Part shown: one piece after another, positions 1 through 5,596 of the stretch
How positions within the stretch are numbered: the stretch's first letter is position 1
Layout: each line of letters begins with the position of its first letter
Assembly (NCBI GenBank): GCA_003533545.1
Contig: DQEK01000041.1
Coordinates: 1-5,713, forward strand
Direction of reading: 5' to 3'
DNA length: 5,713 nt
Source: Acidobacteriota bacterium
GTDB taxonomy: Bacteria; Acidobacteriota; Vicinamibacteria; Vicinamibacterales; UBA8438
Made by a program: the position numbers and the translations under genes
The notes under the pieces: generated by a model
The model's input: only the letters and a program-made list of their open reading frames with translations
What the model was told of the DNA's origin: nothing
Databases searched by the model: none

Positions 1-90
1 TCTAGATCGGGGGAGCGACTTGTGAGGCTAAGACCTGCGGTTCTGGCGGCGACAGAGTAGCCGAAACGGTGTGTGCCGCCGCCGCAGAAA
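1..90. other. Left edge, no supported gene; possible 3' end of an upstream plus-strand frame
   Basis: Plus-strand frame 1 is open from the window edge to a TAG at 58-60 (19 codons). It could be the tail of a gene that converges on the DUF1326 gene. The fragment (SRSGERLVRLRPAVLAATE) is too short to recognise, and an open run of this length is expected by chance in GC-rich DNA. The other two plus frames stop early (TGA at 23-25, TAG at 3-5). Apart from the inverted repeat at 45-80, nothing else is visible. Confidence 0.2.
45..80. repeat. GC-rich inverted repeat, possible terminator stem
   Basis: GGCGGC (45-50) is complementary to GCCGCC (75-80). ACA (52-54) pairs with TGT (72-74) after a one-base bulge at 51. 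Inside the loop, CCG-AAA-CGG (61-69) can form a small second stem. The structure lies 11 bases beyond the stop of the minus-strand DUF1326 gene and covers the TAG at 58-60 of the plus frame. It could therefore end transcription in this convergent gap. No T-run follows on either strand, so a standard intrinsic terminator is not shown. Confidence 0.25.
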
Positions 91-693
91 TTAGCCCGCC
101 CAGCTGTAGGGGTTGGAGAAGCCGCTCAGGTTCTCGCCACCGAATTCGATGCCCATCGCCGAGACTTTCGAACTCTCGACCGGGGCGAGGCCCAGGGTGG
201 GTCCGGCCGGATGGACCAGGATGCCGCAGAGTTGAACGACCTCGCCAGCCTCGTTGATTTCGGGGCGTCCGGTGAAGGAGGTGGAGTCACCAACGGTCAC
301 GGTGTGGGCTCCGTTGTCGGTGGTGATGGAAATCGGATGGCGCTCGACGCCGATGAAGTTTCCGAGCAGCGGTCCAAGTGCTGCCGGCGGGCCACCAAGC
401 GCACCGCTCATCACCGAGGTGAGGGCCTCGGCTTGGGCGTCGCTGCCGCCGGAGTCGATGATCAGGCCGACGTTCCAGTTACCCTCTGACATCAGAGGTG
501 GGCTGTCGATCATCATCACCATCGAGCATCCGGACACGTCGGTGCCGTCGATCTCGCCTGACGCGACGGTAAACACCAGGGCAGCGTTGCAAAAATCGTT
601 CGTCGCCGGTGTCGTCATGTTCGACCAAGTGCACGGGCAGATCGCCGCGCATGAGCAGTTCTCATACAACGTGCCTTCAAGATTCCACGCCAT
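91..693 (-). CDS. DUF1326 domain protein
   Basis: This 200-residue protein has the usual length for the DUF1326 family, whose function is unknown. The family signature is clear. Near the N-terminus, NCSCAAICPC gives a CxCx3CxC cluster (Cys13, 15, 19, 21), followed by Cys35 and Cys56. The mid-section SEGNWNVGLIID (69-80) and the stretch QAEALTSVMSGALGG (87-101) match the family's conserved 'EGN...IDxxxxxxQxxAL...SGxxGG' core. A seventh Cys is at 156. There is no signal peptide or membrane segment, so it is probably cytoplasmic. The Cys cluster suggests metal or thiol chemistry, but this is inference. The ATG is supported by AAGGA (706-702 on the minus strand) eight bases upstream. The gene is transcribed away from the HEGGH protein gene and the molybdenum hydroxylase operon. 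DUF1326 genes are often found beside DUF2182 membrane protein genes; none is visible here, though one could lie outside the window. Confidence 0.88.
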   Translation of the reverse strand: MAWNLEGTLYENCSCAAICPCTWSNMTTPATNDFCNAALVFTVASGEIDGTDVSGCSMVMMIDSPPLMSEGNWNVGLIIDSGGSDAQAEALTSVMSGALGGPPAALGPLLGNFIGVERHPISITTDNGAHTVTVGDSTSFTGRPEINEAGEVVQLCGILVHPAGPTLGLAPVESSKVSAMGIEFGGENLSGFSNPYSWAG

Positions 694-729
694 TATTAAA
701 GTCCTTACGGTAGTCGATGCAATTGCCGA

Positions 730-758
730 ATGATGCCACCGCTGGTACGAAGGATCAA
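730..758 (-). promoter_or_regulatory. Candidate promoter for the DUF1326 gene
   Basis: Read on the minus strand, TTGATC (758-753) lies 17 bases before CATCAT (735-730). Each hexamer matches the sigma-70 consensus at 4 of 6 positions. Transcription would start near 723 and give a leader of about 30 bases that includes the AAGGA ribosome site. The palindrome GCAATTGC (719-726) sits on the predicted start point. This is a pattern match by eye only. Confidence 0.3.
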
Positions 759-789
759 GCGGTCATACGAGTTTTGTGGAAGCGTATGG

Positions 790-814
790 GGTGCCATTCA
801 GTTTGGTTGGCACC
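790..814. repeat. 7-bp inverted repeat with 11-base loop
   Basis: GGTGCCA (790-796) and TGGCACC (808-814) are perfect reverse complements separated by 11 bases. The 8-bp palindrome ACAGCTGT follows at once (815-822). There is no T-run after the stem, so it is not a clear terminator. Its place between divergent genes would suit an operator, but no known regulator site is recognised. Confidence 0.35.
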
Positions 815-989
815 ACAGCTGTTTCGTTTGCAGTAATTCATTTCGCTTGGACAGACCCAGCCAGGGCAGCCGGCGCGCGATTGGAAGAAGCGGCGGCCGC
901 AAAGAAGTCGGGCGGCTGATGACGCAACTTCCCTAGCAACTCGCGTGTGAGCGGAACGCCCGCACCCGCGTGAGCCGTAATCCCCCGCG

Positions 990-1017
990 TTGAACCCCTG
1001 CTAGCCAACGGTAGGAT
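990..1017 (+). promoter_or_regulatory. Candidate promoter for the HEGGH protein gene
   Basis: TTGAAC (990-995) and TAGGAT (1012-1017) are separated by 16 bases, and each matches 4 of 6 consensus positions. TAGGAT is a common -10 form in GC-rich bacteria. Transcription would begin near 1024, leaving a leader of about 33 bases that contains the GGAGG ribosome site. A small dyad, GGAT-N4-ATCC (1014-1025), overlaps the -10. Pattern match only. Confidence 0.35.
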
Positions 1018-1056
1018 CGGCATCCAGGCTCGCACCTTGGTCGGTGGAGGACGAAG

Positions 1057-1815
1057 ATGACTGGTTGCCAAGCGCGCTGCATCGCTGTCGTTGTCACTGG
1101 TTGTACCACCCTGAGTGCGCCGGGGTATGCGCAGATTTCGACTCGTGGCACGGGTGTTTCGGAACCCGAGCCAGTGTCACAAACAGTGCGGTTAGTGGTC
1201 GAGGTGACGCGCGAAGCGGGGAAGTCCGCCGGTCATCCCTGGCTGGCCCGCGGAGCGGGGAGGCAAGGCAACCCCTCAGGCCGGGGCTTGTGCTCTGCGT
1301 GCGGTGTGTTGGCTGGTGCTGGCTTAGGGCTTGCCGCGCACGAGGGTGGTCATCTGGTTGCGAATTGGATGTTAGGTACAGATGTGTATGTGAAGAAAGT
1401 TGAGGGGGGCGGATTACCGTTCTTCGCCATCGCCCATCGTGACGAGTTATCCAGACGCCGCGAGTTCATTGTGTCGTCGGCTGGTTTGTGGGCTCAGGCT
1501 GCCACCGCGGAATGGCTCCTAACGCGCACGCCACGGCTACGGAGCAAACGGGCAGCGTTGAGTAAAGGGTTACTCGCGTTTCACGTGGCAACATCCGTAC
1601 TCTACGGCGCGGCTGGCCTTGGAGCCTTCGGACCGCCGGAACGAGACACTCGCGGTATGGCGGTGGCGATGGGTGGGAGTGAGCGCTTGGTTGGTGCCGT
1701 ATTACTGACGCCTGGAATTCTTGACGCCTACCGCTATTTTTATCCTTCGGCGACGTGGGCGCGATGGGTTTCGCGGTTGTCCAAGATGGCGATGCTGATT
1801 CCACTTCTGCGGTAA
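1057..1815 (+). CDS. Putative membrane zinc metalloprotease-like protein with HEGGH motif, uncharacterised
   Basis: This 252-residue protein carries HEGGH at residues 95-99, the HExxH zinc-binding pattern, at the end of a hydrophobic stretch (about 81-94). This placement resembles membrane-embedded M50 (site-2 protease) enzymes. Further hydrophobic stretches lie at about 135-155, 171-192 and 210-222. The motif [15 protein letters not shown] (216-230) holds Asp223, which could play the part of the LDG aspartate of M50 as a third metal ligand; that is inference. The N-terminus looks like an export signal: a hydrophobic core at 8-20, with possible cleavage after Ala25 (GYA|Q) or a lipobox-like VTGC ending at Cys16. 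Residues 26-80 form a polar linker without recognisable features. The ATG is the only reasonable start: an in-frame stop lies at 1012-1014, and GGAGG (1046-1050) sits six bases upstream. Proteolytic activity and substrate are unknown. It could equally be a non-catalytic membrane protein that keeps the motif. Confidence 0.72.
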   Translation: MTGCQARCIAVVVTGCTTLSAPGYAQISTRGTGVSEPEPVSQTVRLVVEVTREAGKSAGHPWLARGAGRQGNPSGRGLCSACGVLAGAGLGLAAHEGGHLVANWMLGTDVYVKKVEGGGLPFFAIAHRDELSRRREFIVSSAGLWAQAATAEWLLTRTPRLRSKRAALSKGLLAFHVATSVLYGAAGLGAFGPPERDTRGMAVAMGGSERLVGAVLLTPGILDAYRYFYPSATWARWVSRLSKMAMLIPLLR

Positions 1816-1856
1816 CGACGTCGCTTCAAAAGGGGAACGGTCGGACCGGCTCGTAC

Positions 1857-1885
1857 TTGTCCCGAGTGGCGGATCTGGATAGGCT
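1857..1885 (+). promoter_or_regulatory. Candidate promoter for the coxSLM-type operon
   Basis: TTGTCC (1857-1862, 4 of 6 consensus bases) is followed after 17 bases by TAGGCT (1880-1885, fitting TAnnnT). The expected start of transcription is near 1892, giving a leader of only about 16 bases, just enough for the ribosome site. The -10 lies inside the dyad GGATAG-G-CTATCC. By-eye assignment. Confidence 0.35.
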
Positions 1886-1889
1886 ATCC
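1877..1889. promoter_or_regulatory. Operator-like dyad over the -10 of the operon promoter
   Basis: GGATAG (1877-1882) and CTATCC (1884-1889) are perfect reverse complements around a single G. A one-base loop cannot fold as RNA, so if functional this is a DNA site. It covers the whole candidate -10, where a bound repressor would block RNA polymerase. The cognate regulator is unknown and no regulator gene is in the window. Confidence 0.35.
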
Positions 1890-1904
1890 CCTTCCGAGAG
1901 GGGA
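1887..1904 (+). promoter_or_regulatory. Stem-loop overlapping the small-subunit ribosome binding site
   Basis: TCCCCT (1887-1892) pairs perfectly with AGGGGA (1899-1904) around a six-base loop, TCCGAG. The right arm contains most of the Shine-Dalgarno sequence (GAGG 1898-1901 within GAGAGGGG 1896-1903), which ends four to six bases before the ATG. In an RNA that includes both arms the ribosome site would be partly hidden. An RNA starting at the local promoter near 1892 would lack nearly all of the left arm. Confidence 0.35.
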
Positions 1905-1907
1905 CAC

Positions 1908-2369
1908 ATGGCTCAGGTCTCGATTACGGTCAATGGGGAGCAGCGGAGTGCGGACGTCGACCCGCGGATGCTCCTCGTCCACTTTTTGCGCGAGCAGCTC
2001 AACCTCACCGGCACCCACGTCGGGTGCGACACGAGTCAGTGCGGCGCTTGCACTGTGCTTGTGGACGGGCGCAGTGCCAAGTCCTGCACGATCTTCGCCG
2101 TACAGGCCCACGGGTCCGAGGTGACGACGATCGAAGGGCTTGCGGACGGCGATCAACTGCACCCGTTGCAGAATGGGTTCTGGGAGGAACATGGACTGCA
2201 GTGCGGTTATTGCACGCCCGGCATGATCATGTCGGCGGTCAACCTGTTGAAAGACAACCCGTCGCCGACCGAGCGAGAGATTCGGGAGGGGCTTGACGGC
2301 AACCTATGTCGCTGTACCGGTTACCAGCACATTGTCAACGCGGTGCAGCACGCCGCCGATAAGGGGTAG
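1908..2369 (+). CDS. coxS: Molybdenum hydroxylase small subunit, two [2Fe-2S] clusters (CoxS-like)
   Basis: This 153-residue subunit carries electrons from the molybdenum centre to FAD in a xanthine dehydrogenase/CO dehydrogenase-type enzyme. The N-terminal plant-ferredoxin-type domain binds one [2Fe-2S] cluster through Cys40, 45, 48 and 60 ([12 protein letters not shown] and SC). The C-terminal helical domain binds the cluster nearest molybdenum through Cys99, 102, 134 and 136 (QCGYCTPGM and CRCTGY). All eight ligands are present, and the length is normal for the family. The reading frame stays open upstream to 1755, but that extension overlaps the preceding gene. The ATG at 1908 has a Shine-Dalgarno site (GAGAGGGG, 1896-1903) and gives the standard N-terminus ([11 protein letters not shown]). 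The large-subunit gene begins three bases after the stop. The cox symbol reflects family only, because the enzyme is form II and its substrate is unknown. Confidence 0.95.
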   Translation: MAQVSITVNGEQRSADVDPRMLLVHFLREQLNLTGTHVGCDTSQCGACTVLVDGRSAKSCTIFAVQAHGSEVTTIEGLADGDQLHPLQNGFWEEHGLQCGYCTPGMIMSAVNLLKDNPSPTEREIREGLDGNLCRCTGYQHIVNAVQHAADKG

Positions 2370-2372
2370 GTC

Positions 2373-4739
2373 ATGGCTGCGTCTCCAGTACTTCCGAAAC
2401 TGGTCGGGCAACGCGTCAAGCGACGTGAAGACCCGCGGTTGATCCAGGGCCTCGGTACCTACGTTGACGACATAAAGATCGTTGACATGCAGCACGTGGC
2501 GTTTAAACGCAGCGACGTGGCGCATGGACGTATCCGATCGCTCGACACCAGTGCCGCCGAGAGCATGCCAGGTGTTAAGGCCGTGCTCTCTGGCGCGCAG
2601 ATTGCGGAGTTCGTCGGGCCGATGCCGATCGGCACCCCGTTTCCTTCGCCCGATCATCACGCAGTGGCGGTTGATGCCGTGCGTTACGTAGGTGAAGCGG
2701 TGGCGGTGGTCGTTGCTACCGATCGCTATGTTGCCCGTGATGCCGCTGACGCCATCGTGGTTGATTATGAGGTGCTGCCAGCGGTGGTCGATGTTGAGCA
2801 GGCGATGACCGGGCAACCAGCCCAGGTCCACGCTGATTTTGAGAATAATCTCGCGGTGGCACTGGTACCGAGTGGTACCGGCGTGTCTGCAGACCTGAAA
2901 ACGATTGACGACTCGGCGATCGACAAGGCGTTTGCCGACGCGGAAGTCGTGGTGTCGCAGCGGATGTTGAACCAGCGCCTGGCGCCCACCGCGATGGAGC
3001 CGCGTGGTGTCGTTGCGCATTACGAGCCGGGAAAAGACACGATGACTATCTGGTCATCGACGCAGAATCCCCACATTCTTCGTTCGTTCATTGCCGCCAT
3101 GAACGGGATGGGCCAGGACCAGGTTCGGGCTATCGCGCCCGAGGTTGGTGGTGGCTTCGGTGCCAAGATCAACATTTATGCCGAGGAATACGTGGTGGCC
3201 GGGCTGTCGAAACGGTTCGGGTTGCCGCTGAAGTGGACCGAAGACCGGTCAGAGGCTTTTCTTGCCACGACACACGGGCGGGACATTCTTGGGTACATTG
3301 ACATCGCTGCCACGCGTGACGGCAAGGTGCTGGGGATGAAGCTGAGGCTTATTGCTGACATCGGTGCCTACAACATGCTGCTCACGGCCGCCATCCCGAC
3401 ATTGACGATGATGATGGCGAACGCGACCTACGACATCCCGGCGATTCGCACGACCCTGACCGAAGTCTTCACCAACAAGACGCCGACTGACGCTTATCGC
3501 GGTGCAGGTCGGCCCGAGGCGACCTACTTCGTTGAGCGGGGTATGGACATGTTGGCTCGTGAGCTCGGGATGGACCCGGCCGAGCTTCGGCGCAAGAACT
3601 TCATCCAGCCGGACCAGTTCCCCTATGCCACGCAGATGGGTGCTGTCTACGATTCTGGCGACTACGGCAAGGCCTTGGACCGAGCCCTTGAGAACGCGAG
3701 CTGGGACGAGTTGAAACAGCAACGCGATGCCGCCCAGGCTGAGGGACGGCTCGTGGGGTTGGGGCTTGCCATGTATGTCGAGGTGTGCGGGCTCGGGCCG
3801 TCAAGTTCCTTGCCGACGGGCGGCTGGGAGCATTCCCAGGTTACGGTTGAGCGTGACGGTCGAATCAGCGCAACGACCGGCGCATCGCCTCACGGGCAAG
3901 GGAACGAGACAACGTTCGGTCAGATGCTGGCGGACCAGTTCGGGGTGCCGCTCGAACACATCACGATCCACCACGGCGACACCGGCGTGGTGAAGCAGGG
4001 CATCGGCACGTTCGGAAGCCGGTCTCAGGCGGTTGGCGGCACCGCGATCCATCTGGCTGGCGCCAAGGTCAAGGAGAAGATGGCCAAGTACGCGGCTGCA
4101 CTCATTGAGGCGAACGAAGACGACTTGGTCTTTGAAGATGGCCGTATCTCGGTGAAGGGGGCACCCGATTCCGGGAAGACGTTCGCCGAGATTGCGGCCT
4201 ACGCGTATGTGCCGGTGCCGTTACCGGAAGGGCTCACTCCGGGGTTGAGCGAAGAGGCGTTTTTCGAACCGGCAAACAACACATACCCGTTCGGGTGTCA
4301 CATTGCACTAATGGAGATCGATCGCGAAACCGGTGAGCCCACATTGCTTAGGCTCGTCGCGGTCGACGATGCCGGCAATTTGATCAATCCGCTGATTGTC
4401 GAAGGGCAGGTCCACGGTGGGCTGGCCCAAGGAATCGGCCAAGCGATGATTGAAGAGGTTCGCTACGGTGAGGATGGCCAGCCGCTGACCGGGTCGTTCA
4501 TGGACTACGCCGTACCACGGGCTTCCGACTTACCCCGGTTTGAGATGGATAGCACCGTTACACCGACCCCGGTGAATCCGCTGGGGGCCAAAGGTGTCGG
4601 GGAAGCTGGCACACTCGGGTCGACGCCGTGTGTCGTGTCAGCTGCGGTCGATGCCCTCAGTCAGTTTGGTGTGACTCATATCGACATGATGCTACGGCCA
4701 GAGAAGCTGTGGCAGATCATTCACGGAGGTCAGTCGTGA
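2373..4739 (+). CDS. coxL: Molybdenum hydroxylase large subunit, form II CoxL-like, molybdopterin-binding
   Basis: This 788-residue catalytic subunit, of usual family length, holds the molybdopterin cytosine dinucleotide-type cofactor and oxidises the substrate. The N-terminal a/b hammerhead domain covers about 20-140. The molybdopterin domains follow, with GGGFGAK at 259-265, the active-site loop AYRGAGR at 374-380 (bases 3492-3512), PHGQGNETTFGQ at 506-517, HGG at 681-683 and GVGEAGT at 741-747. Glu744 is the conserved catalytic base of the family. AYRGAGR is the form II signature: true CO dehydrogenases (form I) have AYxCSFR, with the Cys that binds copper in the Mo-Cu site. That Cys is absent here, so CO oxidation is doubtful, and an aldehyde, purine or N-heteroaromatic substrate is equally possible. 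The ATG is preceded by AAGGGG (2361-2366) inside the end of the small-subunit gene. The stop overlaps the medium-subunit GTG by four bases. The frame is intact. Confidence 0.95.
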   Translation: MAASPVLPKLVGQRVKRREDPRLIQGLGTYVDDIKIVDMQHVAFKRSDVAHGRIRSLDTSAAESMPGVKAVLSGAQIAEFVGPMPIGTPFPSPDHHAVAVDAVRYVGEAVAVVVATDRYVARDAADAIVVDYEVLPAVVDVEQAMTGQPAQVHADFENNLAVALVPSGTGVSADLKTIDDSAIDKAFADAEVVVSQRMLNQRLAPTAMEPRGVVAHYEPGKDTMTIWSSTQNPHILRSFIAAMNGMGQDQVRAIAPEVGGGFGAKINIYAEEYVVAGLSKRFGLPLKWTEDRSEAFLATTHGRDILGYIDIAATRDGKVLGMKLRLIADIGAYNMLLTAAIPTLTMMMANATYDIPAIRTTLTEVFTNKTPTDAYRGAGRPEATYFVERGMDMLARELGMDPAELRRKNFIQPDQFPYATQMGAVYDSGDYGKALDRALENASWDELKQQRDAAQAEGRLVGLGLAMYVEVCGLGPSSSLPTGGWEHSQVTVERDGRISATTGASPHGQGNETTFGQMLADQFGVPLEHITIHHGDTGVVKQGIGTFGSRSQAVGGTAIHLAGAKVKEKMAKYAAALIEANEDDLVFEDGRISVKGAPDSGKTFAEIAAYAYVPVPLPEGLTPGLSEEAFFEPANNTYPFGCHIALMEIDRETGEPTLLRLVAVDDAGNLINPLIVEGQVHGGLAQGIGQAMIEEVRYGEDGQPLTGSFMDYAVPRASDLPRFEMDSTVTPTPVNPLGAKGVGEAGTLGSTPCVVSAAVDALSQFGVTHIDMMLRPEKLWQIIHGGQS
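4725..4730 (+). promoter_or_regulatory. Shine-Dalgarno site that sets the medium-subunit GTG start
   Basis: GGAGGT lies five bases before the GTG at 4736, inside the last codons of the large-subunit gene. It favours this GTG over in-frame upstream starts that would overlap the large subunit by more than 100 bases. The GTGA overlap (4736-4739) suggests coupled translation and so balanced amounts of the two subunits. Confidence 0.8.
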
Positions 4740-5596
4740 TTCCGTCCGCCTTCGAATACGAGCGCGCGAGTTCGGTCGATGACGCCCTGGCGAAGCTGGC
4801 CGCGACTGGCGGAACTGGGAAATTCATCGCAGGTGGCCACAGTCTGGTGCCGCTGATGAAGTTTCGGCTGAATGAACCAAGCACCCTGATCGACATTGCC
4901 AGGATTCCTGGTCTTGCAGGTGTTCGCGAAAAGGACCGCGCGCTTGAGATCGGCGCGGCTACGGTGCATCACGACGTTGCAACCTCCGCGGTGTTGCAGG
5001 CCCAGTGCCCGGTGGTGTCCGACACGGCGGCAACCATAGGTGACCCACAGGTTCGGAACCGGGGAACGCTTGGGGGCAGTCTTGCTCACGCCGACCCAGC
5101 CGCGGACTATCCGGCGGTCATGCTGGCGGTCGACGCCGAGATTGTTATACAAGGGCCCGATGGTGAACGGATTGTCTCAGCCGCTGATTTTTTCCAAGGG
5201 CTTTTTACGGTCGCTCTGTCAGCCGATGAAATCATCACCGCGGTACGCTTTACGCCGACTCGGACGGCGTCGTACGCGAAGCTGTATCAGCGGGCTTCCA
5301 GGTTCGCGATCGTGGGTGTGGCCGCGGCGCTCGACGTTGCAGACGGGACGGTTCGTTCCGCGCGTGTTGGTTTGACGGGCGCCGGCTCTCACGCAGTTCG
5401 GCTGACCGCGGTGGAAGAGGCGCTCGTTGGCCGCGCCGCGACTCCGGAGGCGGTCGCGGAGACGGCTGAGGGGGCCGGGGCGGGTCTCGAGGATGTTAAC
5501 GATGACATTCATGCCAGCGAGGCCTATCGTCGGGCGATGATCCCGGTCTTTACGAAGCGCGCTCTGGTCGGCGCGGTGGCTCGTGTACCTGCCTAG
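4736..5596 (+). CDS. coxM: Molybdenum hydroxylase medium subunit, FAD-binding (CoxM-like)
   Basis: This 286-residue flavoprotein subunit takes electrons from the iron-sulfur subunit and passes them to an acceptor such as NAD, a quinone or another carrier. It has the FAD-binding PCMH-type fold: AGGHSLVPLMKFRL at 32-45 and TIGDPQVRNRGTLGG at 100-114 are the two FAD-contacting motifs of the CoxM/CutM family. AHADPAADYPAVMLA (118-132) continues the flavin site. The C-terminal third (about 178-280) is the CO dehydrogenase flavoprotein C-terminal domain. Length is typical. The GTG start was chosen because it begins the standard N-terminus (IPSAFEYERASSVDDAL), overlaps the large-subunit stop by four bases and has a strong ribosome site. 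It is the last gene of the S-L-M operon in view. No transcription terminator is evident after its TAG. Confidence 0.94.
   Translation: MIPSAFEYERASSVDDALAKLAATGGTGKFIAGGHSLVPLMKFRLNEPSTLIDIARIPGLAGVREKDRALEIGAATVHHDVATSAVLQAQCPVVSDTAATIGDPQVRNRGTLGGSLAHADPAADYPAVMLAVDAEIVIQGPDGERIVSAADFFQGLFTVALSADEIITAVRFTPTRTASYAKLYQRASRFAIVGVAAALDVADGTVRSARVGLTGAGSHAVRLTAVEEALVGRAATPEAVAETAEGAGAGLEDVNDDIHASEAYRRAMIPVFTKRALVGAVARVPA

Larger units (their letters stand above)
694..1056. other. Divergent intergenic region, no gene
   Basis: These 363 bases separate the minus-strand DUF1326 start from the plus-strand HEGGH protein start. Open frames inside it, such as plus 730-936, give low-complexity Arg/Ser-rich peptides with no recognisable motif. 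The half near DUF1326 (about 694-850) is richer in A and T than the rest, as expected for promoter DNA. Visible elements are a candidate promoter for each flanking gene, an inverted repeat at 790-814, the palindrome ACAGCTGT at 815-822, the near-repeats TTTCGTTTG (822-830) and TTTCGCTTG (841-849), and three CGCGT-GA-like repeats at 942-950, 967-973 and 986-993. I see no tRNA or other structured RNA. Confidence 0.6.
1816..1907. other. Intergenic gap before the molybdenum hydroxylase operon
   Basis: This 92-base gap separates the HEGGH protein stop from the small-subunit start. It contains the hyphenated palindrome CGGTC-G-GACCG (1838-1848), a candidate promoter (1857-1885) and two adjoining dyads (1877-1889 and 1887-1904). 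No T-rich terminator is visible, so read-through from the upstream gene is possible. Confidence 0.5.

Noticed and set aside
254..733. Plus-strand open frame of 159 codons
   Set aside because: It is antisense to the well-supported DUF1326 gene and shows no family features.
730..936. Plus-strand open frame of 68 codons in the divergent region
   Set aside because: No ribosome site, low-complexity product, and it overlaps candidate promoter elements and inverted repeats.
838..1071. Minus-strand open frame of 77 codons in the divergent region
   Set aside because: Ala/Pro/Arg-rich product without motif; it overlaps the promoter and start of the HEGGH gene.
1755..1907. Longer small-subunit protein starting at 1755
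   Set aside because: The extra 51 residues overlap the preceding gene, have no ribosome site and are not part of the family. The ATG at 1908 gives the standard N-terminus.
2304..3020. Minus-strand open frame of 238 codons
   Set aside because: It is antisense to the small- and large-subunit genes, His/Arg-rich and without motifs, as expected for a shadow of GC-rich coding DNA.
4628..4735. Longer medium-subunit protein starting at 4628
   Set aside because: It would overlap the conserved C-terminus of the large subunit by over 100 bases. The GTG at 4736 has GGAGGT and the normal family N-terminus.
2373..4739. Annotation as a true (form I) CO dehydrogenase large subunit
   Set aside because: The copper-binding Cys motif AYxCSFR is replaced by AYRGAGR, and the gene order is that of form II.
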